Assembly (NCBI GenBank): GCA_036924285.1
Contig: JAYKYS010000009.1
Location: 8,928,001 to 8,992,000, forward strand
DNA from: Asterella californica
Taxonomy: Eukaryota; Streptophyta; Marchantiopsida; Marchantiales; Aytoniaceae
Length of the DNA stretch: 64,000 bases
Reading direction: 5' to 3'
Under the pieces are notes generated by a model. That model did no database searches, was not told where the DNA came from, and worked only from the letters and a program-made list of their open reading frames with translations. The position numbers and the translations under genes are program-made. Below, piece after piece: positions 20,976 to 30,314 of the stretch. Position 1 is the stretch's first letter. Each line of letters opens with the position of its first letter.

Positions 20976-23900
20976 CTAAATTTTCGCTCCGTCCTCGGAG
21001 TGAAGAGAGAACTTCCGTCGATGAAACAACTTCAACTTGTCATGGTTGACCCGATCGAATCTCCTTCCTCCCAGCTCCTGAAGGTCATATGTGAAGTTGC
21101 TCCACACCTTATCTACAACAAAAGGACCAAAATATCTCGGAAGAAACTTCTTCCTAGCCCTCTTGAATCTGATAGCATCATACAACATAACCCAATCTCC
21201 GACTTGAAAAGGTTTTACCTCCCTCTTGCCCAACCGTTTGTCGTAACTCTTCTTTTGATACGCCTGAGCTCGTTCCATCCGGATCATTGCTACCGCTCGG
21301 ATCTCTTCCAACTCCATGAGTTGCTCCCTTCTTGATCTGACCACGTCTTCTCCTCTCGACCTCTTCAACTTTCGTTGAATAGTTTGAAAAGTATCCAATT
21401 CGAATTGGATCGGCAACTTGGACTCCACTCCATAAACCAGTCGAAATGGGGAGTACCCAGTAGAAGTCTTTGTTGTCGTTCGATACTCCCATAAGATAGC
21501 ATGTAGCCTCTTATCCCAAGTATGTTTCGCAGTCTCAACACCAGCATCTTTGGCGAGCATCATACAAAGTGTAAGATTGGTCTTCTCCGCAAGACCATTA
21601 GCATTTGGTTTGTATGAGGTCGTTACTCGTGGCTTGATAGAAAAGTGTTGTAGCATAGCAGTAGTCATGCTCCCTACAAACTCTCCTCCTCTATCTGAGA
21701 CCAACTCTAACGGACATCCAAATCTTGTGATGATCCTCTCCCATAAGAATCTACCGACTTCTGTTTCATTGGTCTCTCTCAAAGGTCTAGCCTCTACCCA
21801 CTTGGTACAATAGTCAGTGGCGACTACAATGTATCTATTGCCTCGAGGTGTCTTATTAAGAGGACCTACAAAATCAATACCCCACTTCTCAAATGGTCCT
21901 AACACGGGAATTGATCTTAACGGAGGTGTTCTAGTAGACTTCAGAGCAAATGCTTGACATACGTCGCAAGTTTTGCAATAGTCTAAACACTCTTTGAAAA
22001 TCCCTCTCCAGTGGTAACCCGCATCCAAAATCTTGAAGGCTGTTATCTTACCAGCAAAGTGACCTCCGCAAACAGTTCCGTCGTGAAACTCGTGCATTAG
22101 CTTGAATGCCTCCTTCTGACCAACTGCTCTCCTTAGTAACCCATCTGCTCCTTGATGAAACAGAATTCCCTCTACCATGGTGTAAGGTTTGCATCTCTTG
22201 ATCAACGCGTTACGTTCTCGGGTATGCATACCTTCTGGAAAAGAGCCATCTACAAGGAAACTCCAGATTTCCTTGTACTCGTCCGGTATCTCCTCGATGC
22301 TTGTGATGGTCATCAGATGCTCGTCTGGAAATGAATCATCAAACGGTTCTTCTCCCTCATCATCATAAGCCCTTGACAAAAGATCAGCATTCGCATGCTT
22401 CTTCCCTGGTCTATCTTCGATCACATAATCGTATTCTGTTAGAAGGATCTTCCAACGAGCAATACGACCTTCGGCATTAGGCTTATTAAAGATATACTTT
22501 AAAGCCTTGTGATCTGTGACTATGGAAAATTTCCCTCCTAGCAAGTAGTGTCGAAATTTCTTCAATCCAAAGATCACCGCTAATCCTTCTCGTTCAGTCA
22601 CGGAGTAATTCTTCTCCGCTGGAACCATCTGCCTACTAGCATAAGCTATAGGATGATCATGCCCATCTCCATCTAGCTGACTTAATGTACATCCGATTGC
22701 TACATTGGAGGCATCCGTATACAGAATAAATGCTTTACTCCACTCAGGTTTAGCAAGTATAGGAGCTGTCACTAATGCCTTTTTCAGCTCCTCAAATGCT
22801 TCCTTTGCCTTCTGATCATGCACTATCAAGTCAAAATCAACTCCCTTCTTCATGTACATAGTCAAAGCTATTGCTTTGTTTGAGAAGGAAAAGACAAACC
22901 TACGATAATATCCAACCATGCCAAGAAACTGCCTCAACTTTGTCAAGTTGATCGGAAATGGAAGATCCACAATCTTCTTCACCTTCTCAGGATCTACCGC
23001 AATCCCATTCTTGGAAATGATGTGCCCTAACAGCAGACCTTCTTCGCAGCCAAAGATGCACTTCTCTGGATTTAGAGAAGCGTTGGCTTGCTCCAACCGC
23101 TGCAAAACTTTGATCACATGATCAAAGTGGTCCTCCTTTCGTCCGTACACACAGAAATCGTCAATGAAATCCCGAACAAACTTCCCTATGAATGGTTCAA
23201 ACACCTTGTTCATGAACCTCTGAAACGTGGCCGGAGCATTACACAGTCCGAATGGCATCACTCGAAATGCAAATGTTCCCCAAGGAGTAGTGAAAGTAGT
23301 CAACTGCTGGTACTCCTGTGCTATCTTGATCTGGTTGTATCCACTATAACCATCACCAAAGCTGTACCACTCATGACCGGCAACTTCCTCCAAAATCTCA
23401 TCTATAAATGGTAGAGGATAATAGTCCTTCTTGGTAACTGCATTCAGCTTCTTATAGTCTATGCACACTCGCAGCTTACCATTCTTCTTCTTGACAATCA
23501 CAATGGGTGAAACCCATTCTGAGTTCTCCACCTCATAGATGAAACTCGCCTCCTTCAACTTGTCTATCTCCTCCTTGACCATCATTGCCGTTGTAGGATT
23601 GACCCTTCTCTGCTTCTGTCGAACTGGTCTTGCGTTCTCCTCCAATTCGATTCGATGAGTCTCGAGGGTCACCTCCTTCAAATCCTTGTAGCTGAAAGCA
23701 AACACATGGATATATTTTCGAAATATATCTAGGAATCTACTTTTCTCTTCTTGAGTGACATTGATACCAAACTTCAGGGTAGAGAGTCTTCTCACAATCT
23801 CTGCCTCACTCAACTCTTCTTTGTCAGGATCTTTCTCCACTGCTGGTCGAGGCAACAAGTCAATAGCACTAAGCTGATGTACTGATTCGTCTCGACCAAA

Positions 23901-25862
23901 TCCTTCATCCTCAGACGAGGATTCTTGGTCGTAAGAATCCCCAGTATCTACTTCCGAGACACTCTGATCATCCTCCGTATCAGATTCCCAGTAGTCACTA
24001 GTGGGTCTATCAGAGTCAGAAGTCACAACTCCAACACCCGAGAGAGGAACTATCACTCTATGATCTCTAGGCCCAATTCGTAAGTATCCCTTGTGCCACC
24101 TATCCGTGGTGCGCACAGCTCTCAACCAAGGCCTACCTAGGAGCAAATCATAACTAGAGTCCTTTAACACTTGAAAGGACATCAATGTTTGAACTCCCAT
24201 CACAGACACGACCACCTTCTCTAACACACCAAGAGGTCTTACCCGTTGCTTGTTAGCCATCCCCACGACAATGCTAGCCGGGCGAGTTGGTTCCATTCCC
24301 AACTTCTTCATCAACCTCTCCGATATGGCGTTTACAGCCGACCCTCCATCCACCAATACGTCAGAGACGTAGTGACCATTCAATCGGACTTCAATCTTTG
24401 AAGCCCTAGTGCATACCTCTGAAGCATGCACATCCACCACACCAACTCCCACTGACTTTGATGTCTTGCTCTTGGGTTTCTTCTTCTTGCTTCTCTTAGA
24501 ACTCAGTCCTCCTCTGAGTTCCCTTCGTAAGCTGGGATTAAGTGCGATCAGTTGTCCAACAGTGATGTTGGCTTTCTGAGCACCCACATCTTCAACCACA
24601 TCATATCCCGCTTGGGAAGATGAAATGGTGAAATCCGCCATCCCCAGCTTCCTTCTTGGCTCCCTTGGTGTACTCGAAACATTACTCGAACGAGTACTTC
24701 TACTTGCTGACTCCTCCATGAAAACCGGTTCATCAGAAAATCGAGTTCTTTTTCTTTCTTGAGCTAAAAGCTCCACCGGTGCATGAGAAGAGTTTGAACT
24801 CTCTCCTTTCTCGTAGATGGGATCTCGCACGACATCGATAGTAGCCACCCCTTTGTCTCGTCCTTGTGATGGATTTCCTCCACCCACATTCATTCTGACA
24901 GCTTCGGCACCTCTTGCTCCGTTGTTAGGACAATTTCGCTGGAAATGAGAACCTCCACACGTCCAACAAGTGATTCCTCCAAAGTTACCTTGGTTGCCTC
25001 CAAAGTTACCTTGATTTCCTCGGTTGGGATTGTTGTCGTAACCTCTTTGACCTCCTCCTCCACCTTTGTTCCTCCATTCTCGTAACTGCACCACATTTAT
25101 CTTGAGATCCGCAAGAGTGTCAGTGATGCTCTTCAGCTCGGCATGAAAATCAGAGGTGGCAGTAGACATCGTTGTTGGGACAAACGGTCTTGGCACCACC
25201 GTTGGAGTAGGAGCTGACGTTGAAGCAATCACCAATTGTGATGGTGCAGGTGCGATCGTTGTGGCTACACCAGGAGTCGGAGTTGACACCAGAGCAGCAT
25301 GATGAGGTTGGATGATATCTCCTTCATCCAAACTCTCTTCCATATTTGTCGCTATCTTGATGGCCTCCGCTTTGGTTGCTGGCTTCTCGTACCTCACTTG
25401 GGTTCGAATTGAAGGTCTCAACCCTCCCACCAAGTTCTTGGTCAGCACTGCTCCAATCCCCGCCATCGTTAGTTCCACATTGTCTCCACTCTTCCGTAGG
25501 ACCGTCCGAAACCGTTGCTCCAACTTATCCACCCTTTCGGCATATTGCCGAACTTTCTCGTCGTCACGTTGCTTCAAATGAGTAAGCTCCACCATGAGCT
25601 TCTCATAACTCTCTTCTGGAAGAAATTCTTCGATGAGTGCATTACTCAACGTCTCCCATGTGTCCTCAACTGCACCAGGTGTCTGGCTCTTCACTCGGTC
25701 TTCATACCACGTAAGAGCAAAATCTTCTAAAAACTCTGGCAGTAACAACACCCATTCTTCCTTCCTTCTCACGTTGTTTCCGATGCAACCCCTTTTGAAG
25801 TCTCGAACAAACGGTTCTACATCTTCATTGTCCTTCCCATGAAACACGGGTAGCTTTCCCAT
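20976..25862 (-). CDS. Ty3-type Gag-Pol polyprotein, intact
   Basis: A single 1628-codon frame makes capsid, protease, reverse transcriptase, RNase H and integrase. Gag spans about 1-300, with a knuckle CWTCGGSHFQRNC (299-311, CX2CX3HX4C, one residue shorter than usual). Protease has VDGGSAVN with Asp about 505; DGGS replaces the common DTG/DSG. RT has FIDDFCVYG (DD about 901-902) and the preceding VMPFGLCNAPATFQ. RNase H has LYTDAS (about 1050). Integrase has an HHCC finger (HEFH, CKTCDVCQ) and the DDE triad at about 1330 (IDFVG), 1390 (SDRGG) and 1426 (GLAEKTN), i.e. DD35E. A GPY/F-like end (YFGPFVVDKV) follows. No chromodomain is seen and there is no gag/pol frameshift. It looks functional. 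Confidence 0.95.
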   Translation of the reverse strand: MGKLPVFHGKDNEDVEPFVRDFKRGCIGNNVRRKEEWVLLLPEFLEDFALTWYEDRVKSQTPGAVEDTWETLSNALIEEFLPEESYEKLMVELTHLKQRDDEKVRQYAERVDKLEQRFRTVLRKSGDNVELTMAGIGAVLTKNLVGGLRPSIRTQVRYEKPATKAEAIKIATNMEESLDEGDIIQPHHAALVSTPTPGVATTIAPAPSQLVIASTSAPTPTVVPRPFVPTTMSTATSDFHAELKSITDTLADLKINVVQLREWRNKGGGGGQRGYDNNPNRGNQGNFGGNQGNFGGITCWTCGGSHFQRNCPNNGARGAEAVRMNVGGGNPSQGRDKGVATIDVVRDPIYEKGESSNSSHAPVELLAQERKRTRFSDEPVFMEESASRSTRSSNVSSTPREPRRKLGMADFTISSSQAGYDVVEDVGAQKANITVGQLIALNPSLRRELRGGLSSKRSKKKKPKSKTSKSVGVGVVDVHASEVCTRASKIEVRLNGHYVSDVLVDGGSAVNAISERLMKKLGMEPTRPASIVVGMANKQRVRPLGVLEKVVVSVMGVQTLMSFQVLKDSSYDLLLGRPWLRAVRTTDRWHKGYLRIGPRDHRVIVPLSGVGVVTSDSDRPTSDYWESDTEDDQSVSEVDTGDSYDQESSSEDEGFGRDESVHQLSAIDLLPRPAVEKDPDKEELSEAEIVRRLSTLKFGINVTQEEKSRFLDIFRKYIHVFAFSYKDLKEVTLETHRIELEENARPVRQKQRRVNPTTAMMVKEEIDKLKEASFIYEVENSEWVSPIVIVKKKNGKLRVCIDYKKLNAVTKKDYYPLPFIDEILEEVAGHEWYSFGDGYSGYNQIKIAQEYQQLTTFTTPWGTFAFRVMPFGLCNAPATFQRFMNKVFEPFIGKFVRDFIDDFCVYGRKEDHFDHVIKVLQRLEQANASLNPEKCIFGCEEGLLLGHIISKNGIAVDPEKVKKIVDLPFPINLTKLRQFLGMVGYYRRFVFSFSNKAIALTMYMKKGVDFDLIVHDQKAKEAFEELKKALVTAPILAKPEWSKAFILYTDASNVAIGCTLSQLDGDGHDHPIAYASRQMVPAEKNYSVTEREGLAVIFGLKKFRHYLLGGKFSIVTDHKALKYIFNKPNAEGRIARWKILLTEYDYVIEDRPGKKHANADLLSRAYDDEGEEPFDDSFPDEHLMTITSIEEIPDEYKEIWSFLVDGSFPEGMHTRERNALIKRCKPYTMVEGILFHQGADGLLRRAVGQKEAFKLMHEFHDGTVCGGHFAGKITAFKILDAGYHWRGIFKECLDYCKTCDVCQAFALKSTRTPPLRSIPVLGPFEKWGIDFVGPLNKTPRGNRYIVVATDYCTKWVEARPLRETNETEVGRFLWERIITRFGCPLELVSDRGGEFVGSMTTAMLQHFSIKPRVTTSYKPNANGLAEKTNLTLCMMLAKDAGVETAKHTWDKRLHAILWEYRTTTKTSTGYSPFRLVYGVESKLPIQFELDTFQTIQRKLKRSRGEDVVRSRREQLMELEEIRAVAMIRMERAQAYQKKSYDKRLGKREVKPFQVGDWVMLYDAIRFKRARKKFLPRYFGPFVVDKVWSNFTYDLQELGGRRFDRVNHDKLKLFHRRKFSLHSEDGAKI

Positions 25863-26075
25863 CTTGTAACTACTCTTTCTACTCTTCTAATCGTCGTGCA
25901 ATAACTACTCGCTAAAAGAGTACGAACATCACCAATTCCATTCGCGAATAATCTACCATAGGTAAAATGAAAGGAAATGGTTGTAACAACACCTCTTGTG
26001 CCATCTCTTCCCCCAAGGTAATCATGAGTCTGAGTCGCATCACCGCCTTCTCCACCATCCGAATGACGATCTCCA

Positions 26076-26567
26076 TCACAACTCAGCCGAGTCCTCCTTT
26101 GAAGTCGACAACTTCTCCGTCTCAGCTCTTTGAGTCTCGTCCAACTTCTCGACTACGGACGTAAGTAGGGCGGCCACATCGACGCACTTGTGTCCTCTTG
26201 ATAGATCACCCACTCCACAACTTGGACAAGGATCTTCGCCTAGAAGATGAATTGGCGCTGGTGACGATGGACCCACTCGAAGACTCAAATCAGTAAACTC
26301 CCGCTTCCCTTTAGCTCTCTCGGTTCTGATTCTAGTTGGACAATTCACTACTTTGTGTCCCAACCCTCTACAGAAATAACACCACAAGTCGGTTTCTACT
26401 CTTCTCCTCGGCGATTCTACTTGAGGTTTAGTACTAGGGTTTTCAAACTCGACGATAATCTCTCTCGAACTTTCTCCGACACTTACTATGACATCTAAAC
26501 CTTGAGGAAGGTTTCTAAGTCTAACTTTCCAATCTTTTGAATTTCCACTCATGTTGCACCTTCTCAA
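26076..26567 (-). CDS. Extra ORF upstream of gag: CCHC zinc-knuckle protein
   Basis: 163 codons in the leader of the nested Ty3 element, ending ~210 bp before the gag start. The core carries CYFCRGLGHKVVNC, a perfect CX2CX4HX4C knuckle, flanked by basic residues (PRRRVETD, RIRTERAKGKR). A second Cys pair (CPSCGVGD) follows near residue 115. The N-terminus (DWKVRLRNLPQGLDVIVSV) looks like a folded domain. Some Ty3 lineages such as Tat/Ogre have an ORF before gag. Here a nucleic-acid-binding role such as RNA chaperone or packaging is only an inference. It could also be a relict gag half. Confidence 0.6.
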   Translation of the reverse strand: MRRCNMSGNSKDWKVRLRNLPQGLDVIVSVGESSREIIVEFENPSTKPQVESPRRRVETDLWCYFCRGLGHKVVNCPTRIRTERAKGKREFTDLSLRVGPSSPAPIHLLGEDPCPSCGVGDLSRGHKCVDVAALLTSVVEKLDETQRAETEKLSTSKEDSAEL

Positions 26568-26690
26568 CCATTAAGTGGACAAAATATCATAGAGGAAAAT
26601 AATTCTACATTACTTTCTTAACTCTTCCGAGCTTTATATTAGAAATCGTGCATTATACATGCGATACACGAAATAAAATCTAATCTAATA

Positions 26691-27008
26691 TTAACTATCA
26701 AAGATATGATCCTCCTCACCCTCGTTTGTACTCATCACAACAGACATCTTGAACTCGCTCTTGTAAGGATCCAACTCTATTTCACCAGGAGCATTCGTGG
26801 CCTCCATAGTGAATGATGCTTTAAACTCGACTTTCTTCAAATCTGTGCCAATTGTCGCGGAAGCTTCTTCGTATAGAGTAAAGAGGGCACCCCAAGTGCT
26901 ATAGATGCATGTTCGTAACTCATCTATACTTAACTTGGGCTTCTCCGTCTCTGTTCGAACTCCTAAACGTCTCTTCTTCCACCTCGTCATTCGAACTGGA
27001 TTCCCCAT
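26691..27008 (-). CDS. Extra ORF upstream of gag: small acidic-tailed protein
   Basis: 105 codons, first in the leader, starting MGNPVRMTRWKKRR (basic) and ending NEGEEDHIFDS (acidic). The middle (ELRTCIYSTWGALFTLYEEAS) is mixed helical. I do not recognise a family. It is separated from the knuckle ORF by ~120 bp. Its expression relative to the LTR promoter is unclear, since it is the first ORF of sizeable length on the element transcript. Confidence 0.45.
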   Translation of the reverse strand: MGNPVRMTRWKKRRLGVRTETEKPKLSIDELRTCIYSTWGALFTLYEEASATIGTDLKKVEFKASFTMEATNAPGEIELDPYKSEFKMSVVMSTNEGEEDHIFDS

Positions 27009-27167
27009 GACGTATCTTCAAGACCTCCTTGTATGCCGAAACGTATCTCTCTTAGTTGGTAAGAGATCTCTCCAAGATTTTTGTGGTCTCCAGTAGCTCA
27101 ACCTCCAAGCTACTAAATCATGAAGTTTCAACAGAAACTTCTCTAATCAGAAGAGATGGTGATGACT

Positions 27168-27598
27168 GTACAAATTTTCAGAGAACTGAAATTTGTATAT
27201 TTTCACTTCCCTCATGGTTGTCAACCCCCTCCACTTTGAAAAATCCTTTCTCCCTCTTCAGACCTCATCTTCTCATGATTTCTTTTGTCCTGGATAGCTT
27301 ATCAGCCACTCTAAAACACTGGAAAGTTTCTCAGGAAAATAAAATTCACAGAAAATCTGACACTGACTGTAAACTTTTTCCAGAGAACAGAATTCCTCAA
27401 CTCTCACGAATAGACCCCCTCAACTTTGAAAAATCATTGCTCCCTCTCTAGACCACCTTTTCCTATGATTCCTTTTGTCTTAGATAGGTTATCAGCCAAT
27501 CTAAAACACTGGAAAGTTTCTCAGGAAAATAAAATTCACAGAAAAGTTGACAGCGACTGTACAAATTTTCCAGAGAGCAGAATTTCTAAACTCACAAA
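27168..27598. repeat. Tandem repeat in the Ty3 leader, ~190-198 bp unit
   Basis: Units begin at about 27168, 27366 and 27555 (partial) with CTGTAnAnTTTTnCAGAGA. Each holds CCTCnACTTTGAAAAATC and CACTGGAAAGTTTCTCAGG. There are two full copies and a fragment. The repeat lies between PBS and first leader ORF; leader repeats are known in large Ty3 elements. Confidence 0.8.
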
Positions 27599-27874
27599 TT
27601 TCTCTCCTCTAATAACTTTTCTCTCCTCCTTCTCTACAACTCTTGTTGCACCTCCTTTCAACTCTCCTCAAACCCTTTCTAAGTGAACAAGATGTAAAGA
27701 ATGACTTCGAACGCGTCATATATCACTACGGGATACACGAAAGGTTCTAACGTTGCTAACATCGCGTTAGCTCTCTCTCCTCCCAACGTTCTCTCCATGT
27801 GCTCTCTCATAATCTCCTTTTGTCGAATATAGAACTGAACTCTAAACATCGTTCAACGATCCCTTCAAGTGAGG

Positions 27875-27894
27875 TCCCGGCAACGGAACCAAAA
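27875..27894 (-). promoter_or_regulatory. Primer binding site complementary to tRNA-Glu
   Basis: Immediately inside the 5' LTR, the coding strand reads TGGTTCCGTTGCCGGGAC after a few T residues. This is the complement of the 3' end GTCCCGGCAACGGAACCA. That end is what I recall for plant cytosolic tRNA-Glu, with its TCCGTTG/CAACGGA acceptor stem. Ty3 elements more often use other tRNAs. Confidence 0.75.
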
Positions 27895-27895
27895 A

Positions 27896-28811
27896 TGTAA
27901 ACCCTCCGCGGTCCTAACGATCAACTACCCCCCGATCTCTCAACCTCCACGATCGTCATCCACGAATCTGCAACTGTCGGGCCTGTCTCTCACTCAGGGG
28001 TCACCTCTGATGGCTTTGATGGAAGCACACCATGAATCTTGAAGGGAAAAATGCTAAGTTCACTCTCATTCATACACCCACAAACTTATCAACTAAAATC
28101 TCCATAATCTCATCCACTAAAATCCTCCATTCTAACGACGTCTCTCAAGTTCTCACATGCTAAAAATATCCCACACTCTCTATATTACTCAAGTTGTCAT
28201 TACGACGATGTGAAAACAAGGATGAGGAGCTCTTCCCTACTCCTCTATTTATACATTCTAGGTTTTTACTTTGGTACCCTCCGGTAACTCAGCCGTAACT
28301 ACTTTTACCGGGTTTTACTAAGATATTACTTAAGGTAAAAGCATTGATCACATGGGCTTTTTACCTTTTCACATGGGCTTATTCCTTCAAAGTCAACAAC
28401 TTCTAGAAGGATTCTGGAATATTCTCAAGGAATCTCGAATTTCCACCCCCCCTCTACACTAGGACCCACTAAAAAGGAAACATGTGGAATCTCTTCTTGT
28501 TTTTAATGCCCACAAAGTCCACAACTTTAATCCAACCACTAATATCAAGTCAAAAAGGAGATAAGGGATACTTTCCACCCCCTTTCTACCTTTTAGACAA
28601 GATGACAAGATAGTAGTGCTCACTCTTTAGCAAATATCTGAATTCTGCCAAAAGTACAGCTAAGTTTAACCATAACTAACTTTTAGCTAGTCATGACTAA
28701 CTTGATATCTCCTAAAAGTACTTTGGCAGTAAATAAACATTCTCAACACTTAGTTAGAACTAAACACCTTACTAATAGATAAACTTCCTATGTGTAACAT
28801 AGGTCGTTACA
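27896..28811 (-). repeat. 5' LTR of the nested Ty3 element
   Basis: 916 bp, same length and apparently same sequence as the 3' LTR. A TATTTATA-like TATA motif occurs in the stretch CTCTATTTATACATTC (about 28243-28258), so a Pol II start inside the LTR is plausible. Confidence 0.93.
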
Positions 28812-28895
28812 GAGCAGCGTTACTTGTGCAAATTCTCTATGAGAACGATATCTTGTATACTAAATGGGCAAAAGGAGTAATCCTGCGACACTACA

Positions 28896-30314
28896 TCTGT
28901 TTAGGGCGTCTTTTACCCCTGCCAGGTGACACTGAAGGTTACGTAGGGTGGAGGAAAATCCAGAGGGGTGTACTCCGGAGAGAAGGAATTCTCAGTCCAT
29001 TATCATATTATCGCAGTTTGTCGATCATCGAGCAGTGTAAAATTTACCGTGCGGGAGCTATCAAGTAGAGAGAATCGAAGAGCTAGGAGAGGGTACGTCT
29101 GGAGAGATTTTATGAGTGATCAGAGTTTTGACATCGAGAGATTGAGCTTAGTAGACAGAATCGAGTAGAGAGGAGACTTACAACTTGTACGCATACTTTT
29201 TTGAAAAGACAACGGGAAGCTTCTAGGTGAACGCGCTGGTGCTTCACAGGAGCAGTTTTCTGATATTTTGAGTCCTTGAGTGTGAGCTTTTCAGTCTACA
29301 TGATCTGGAGTTGAATATCTACTTGCACGCCGTTGTAGAGTTGAGAGTCTTCTTGGGAAGGGCGAACCTTCTGGCTGTGATATGAGCTTGAAGGCTGTGT
29401 TCAATCTACTCAGGGAAGCGTTGGGCTTCAGGCTGTGGTTGGTTTACTCACAGGATAGGCTTCAGGTCTCAAGGTGATACTGAAAAACACTCATATAAGT
29501 CTCTAGGCTCTTCTGATATGTTCAGGAAGCAAAGTTCAGGCTTAACTAGCAATGATAAGATCAGATGGCAAACTTTGACACTCAGGATTGAGAAATATGT
29601 GAAGGTTCAGACTTCAGAACTCCTCCTACATGTAAATGAGGTTCTACTAGATACACATACGAAATTTCAGCTTCAGATCAATTCAGAGCACTAAGATATG
29701 AGCAGAAACTTTCTGAGTAGAGAAATTACGGCAGTTTCTAGTACCCAGACAGCTATTTCGACCTATAACAGGGAATTGGCTCGATCACTTTGAGAAATTC
29801 TTACAGGATTTGCAGTACACAGCGTGCTGAACACTCCTGTGAAGTTGGGCCTCCTGATTCCACACAGAACTCCAGATCTCGCTCTCTGAAGTTGCTGTTC
29901 CAAATTGAGAGCTTTTCGGACCCCCTCTACTTCAGCGGCCGCCCTGAATTACTCAGTAACTCAAATCACTTGAAACTTTTTTGACAGTCGTAGCCCGGCT
30001 GACAGTGAACGTAACCACGAAGGTTTAAAGCGATTTCCTCAATTCTGCTGCAATTGACATTCAAAACCCCAAAATCAACAAAAGTGATGCAGTTTTGGCA
30101 CAATCCGAACTTCAATTGGACATAACTCCTTGTTTATTGATCCAAATCGATCAAGAATTTCACTGACAGTGCTTGGCTCGACGAGCTCTCCCTGTGCTCT
30201 CAGATTTCGCAGTGTCCTCACAAAATGCACGAAATCCACTCTAGAGCTCTGTTTCTAAACTTAGAGTTTAACAAAAGACAAAAATGGACCAATGGGAGTT
30301 CATAGCTCCACTTG
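28896..30314. other. Unassigned flanking DNA between two LTR termini
   Basis: It starts right after the plus-strand LTR end (CACTACA, 28895) and stops at the minus-strand LTR end (30315). No protein motif is recognisable in its short ORFs. Part of a Not I-type GCGGCCGC word occurs at 29936. It is probably the pre-existing locus that received both LTRs. Confidence 0.5.

Larger units (their letters stand above)
20047..28811 (-). mobile_element. Complete, young Ty3-type LTR retrotransposon nested in the giant LTR
   Basis: The element is 8765 bp, transcribed on the minus strand. Two 916-bp LTRs (20047-20962 and 27896-28811) look identical wherever compared. They have TG..CA ends and TGTAA/TTACA termini. 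GAGC stands on both sides (20043-20046 and 28812-28815), a 4-bp target duplication. The 5' LTR (right) is followed by a PBS, a ~2-kb leader with two small ORFs and tandem repeats, then one gag-pol ORF and a purine-rich tract before the 3' LTR. All expected catalytic motifs are present, so it appears intact and recently mobile. Confidence 0.92.
9503..28895 (+). mobile_element. Giant-LTR Ty3-type retrotransposon, plus-strand copy, internally deleted and interrupted
   Basis: In order it has a 5'-truncated 5' LTR (9503-13851), a short internal region with a protease (13852-15240), and a 3' LTR (15240-20046 continuing at 28812-28895). The 3' LTR is split by a nested Ty3 element. Reverse transcriptase, RNase H and integrase, together with the first ~920 bp of the 3' LTR, are missing at a junction at the shared word ATCTTC (15240-15245). 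The 3' terminus at 28895 ends CACTACA, matching the LTR end at 13851 (CACTACA). No primer binding site was recognised after 13851. Confidence 0.75.
15240..28895 (+). repeat. 3' LTR of the plus-strand giant-LTR copy, split by a nested insertion
   Basis: LTR sequence runs 15240-20046, is interrupted by the 8765-bp Ty3 element, and resumes at 28812 to end CACTACA at 28895. Relative to the solo LTR it lacks roughly the first 920 bp. It carries the best-preserved plus-strand ORF1 (16326-18368). The pre-insertion site reads ..TTAGAGCAGCG.., as in the other LTR copies. Confidence 0.75.

Noticed and set aside
27056..27686. Plus-strand ORFs in the Ty3 leader
   Set aside because: They are translations of the leader tandem repeat, antisense to the element, with repeated peptide only because the DNA repeats.
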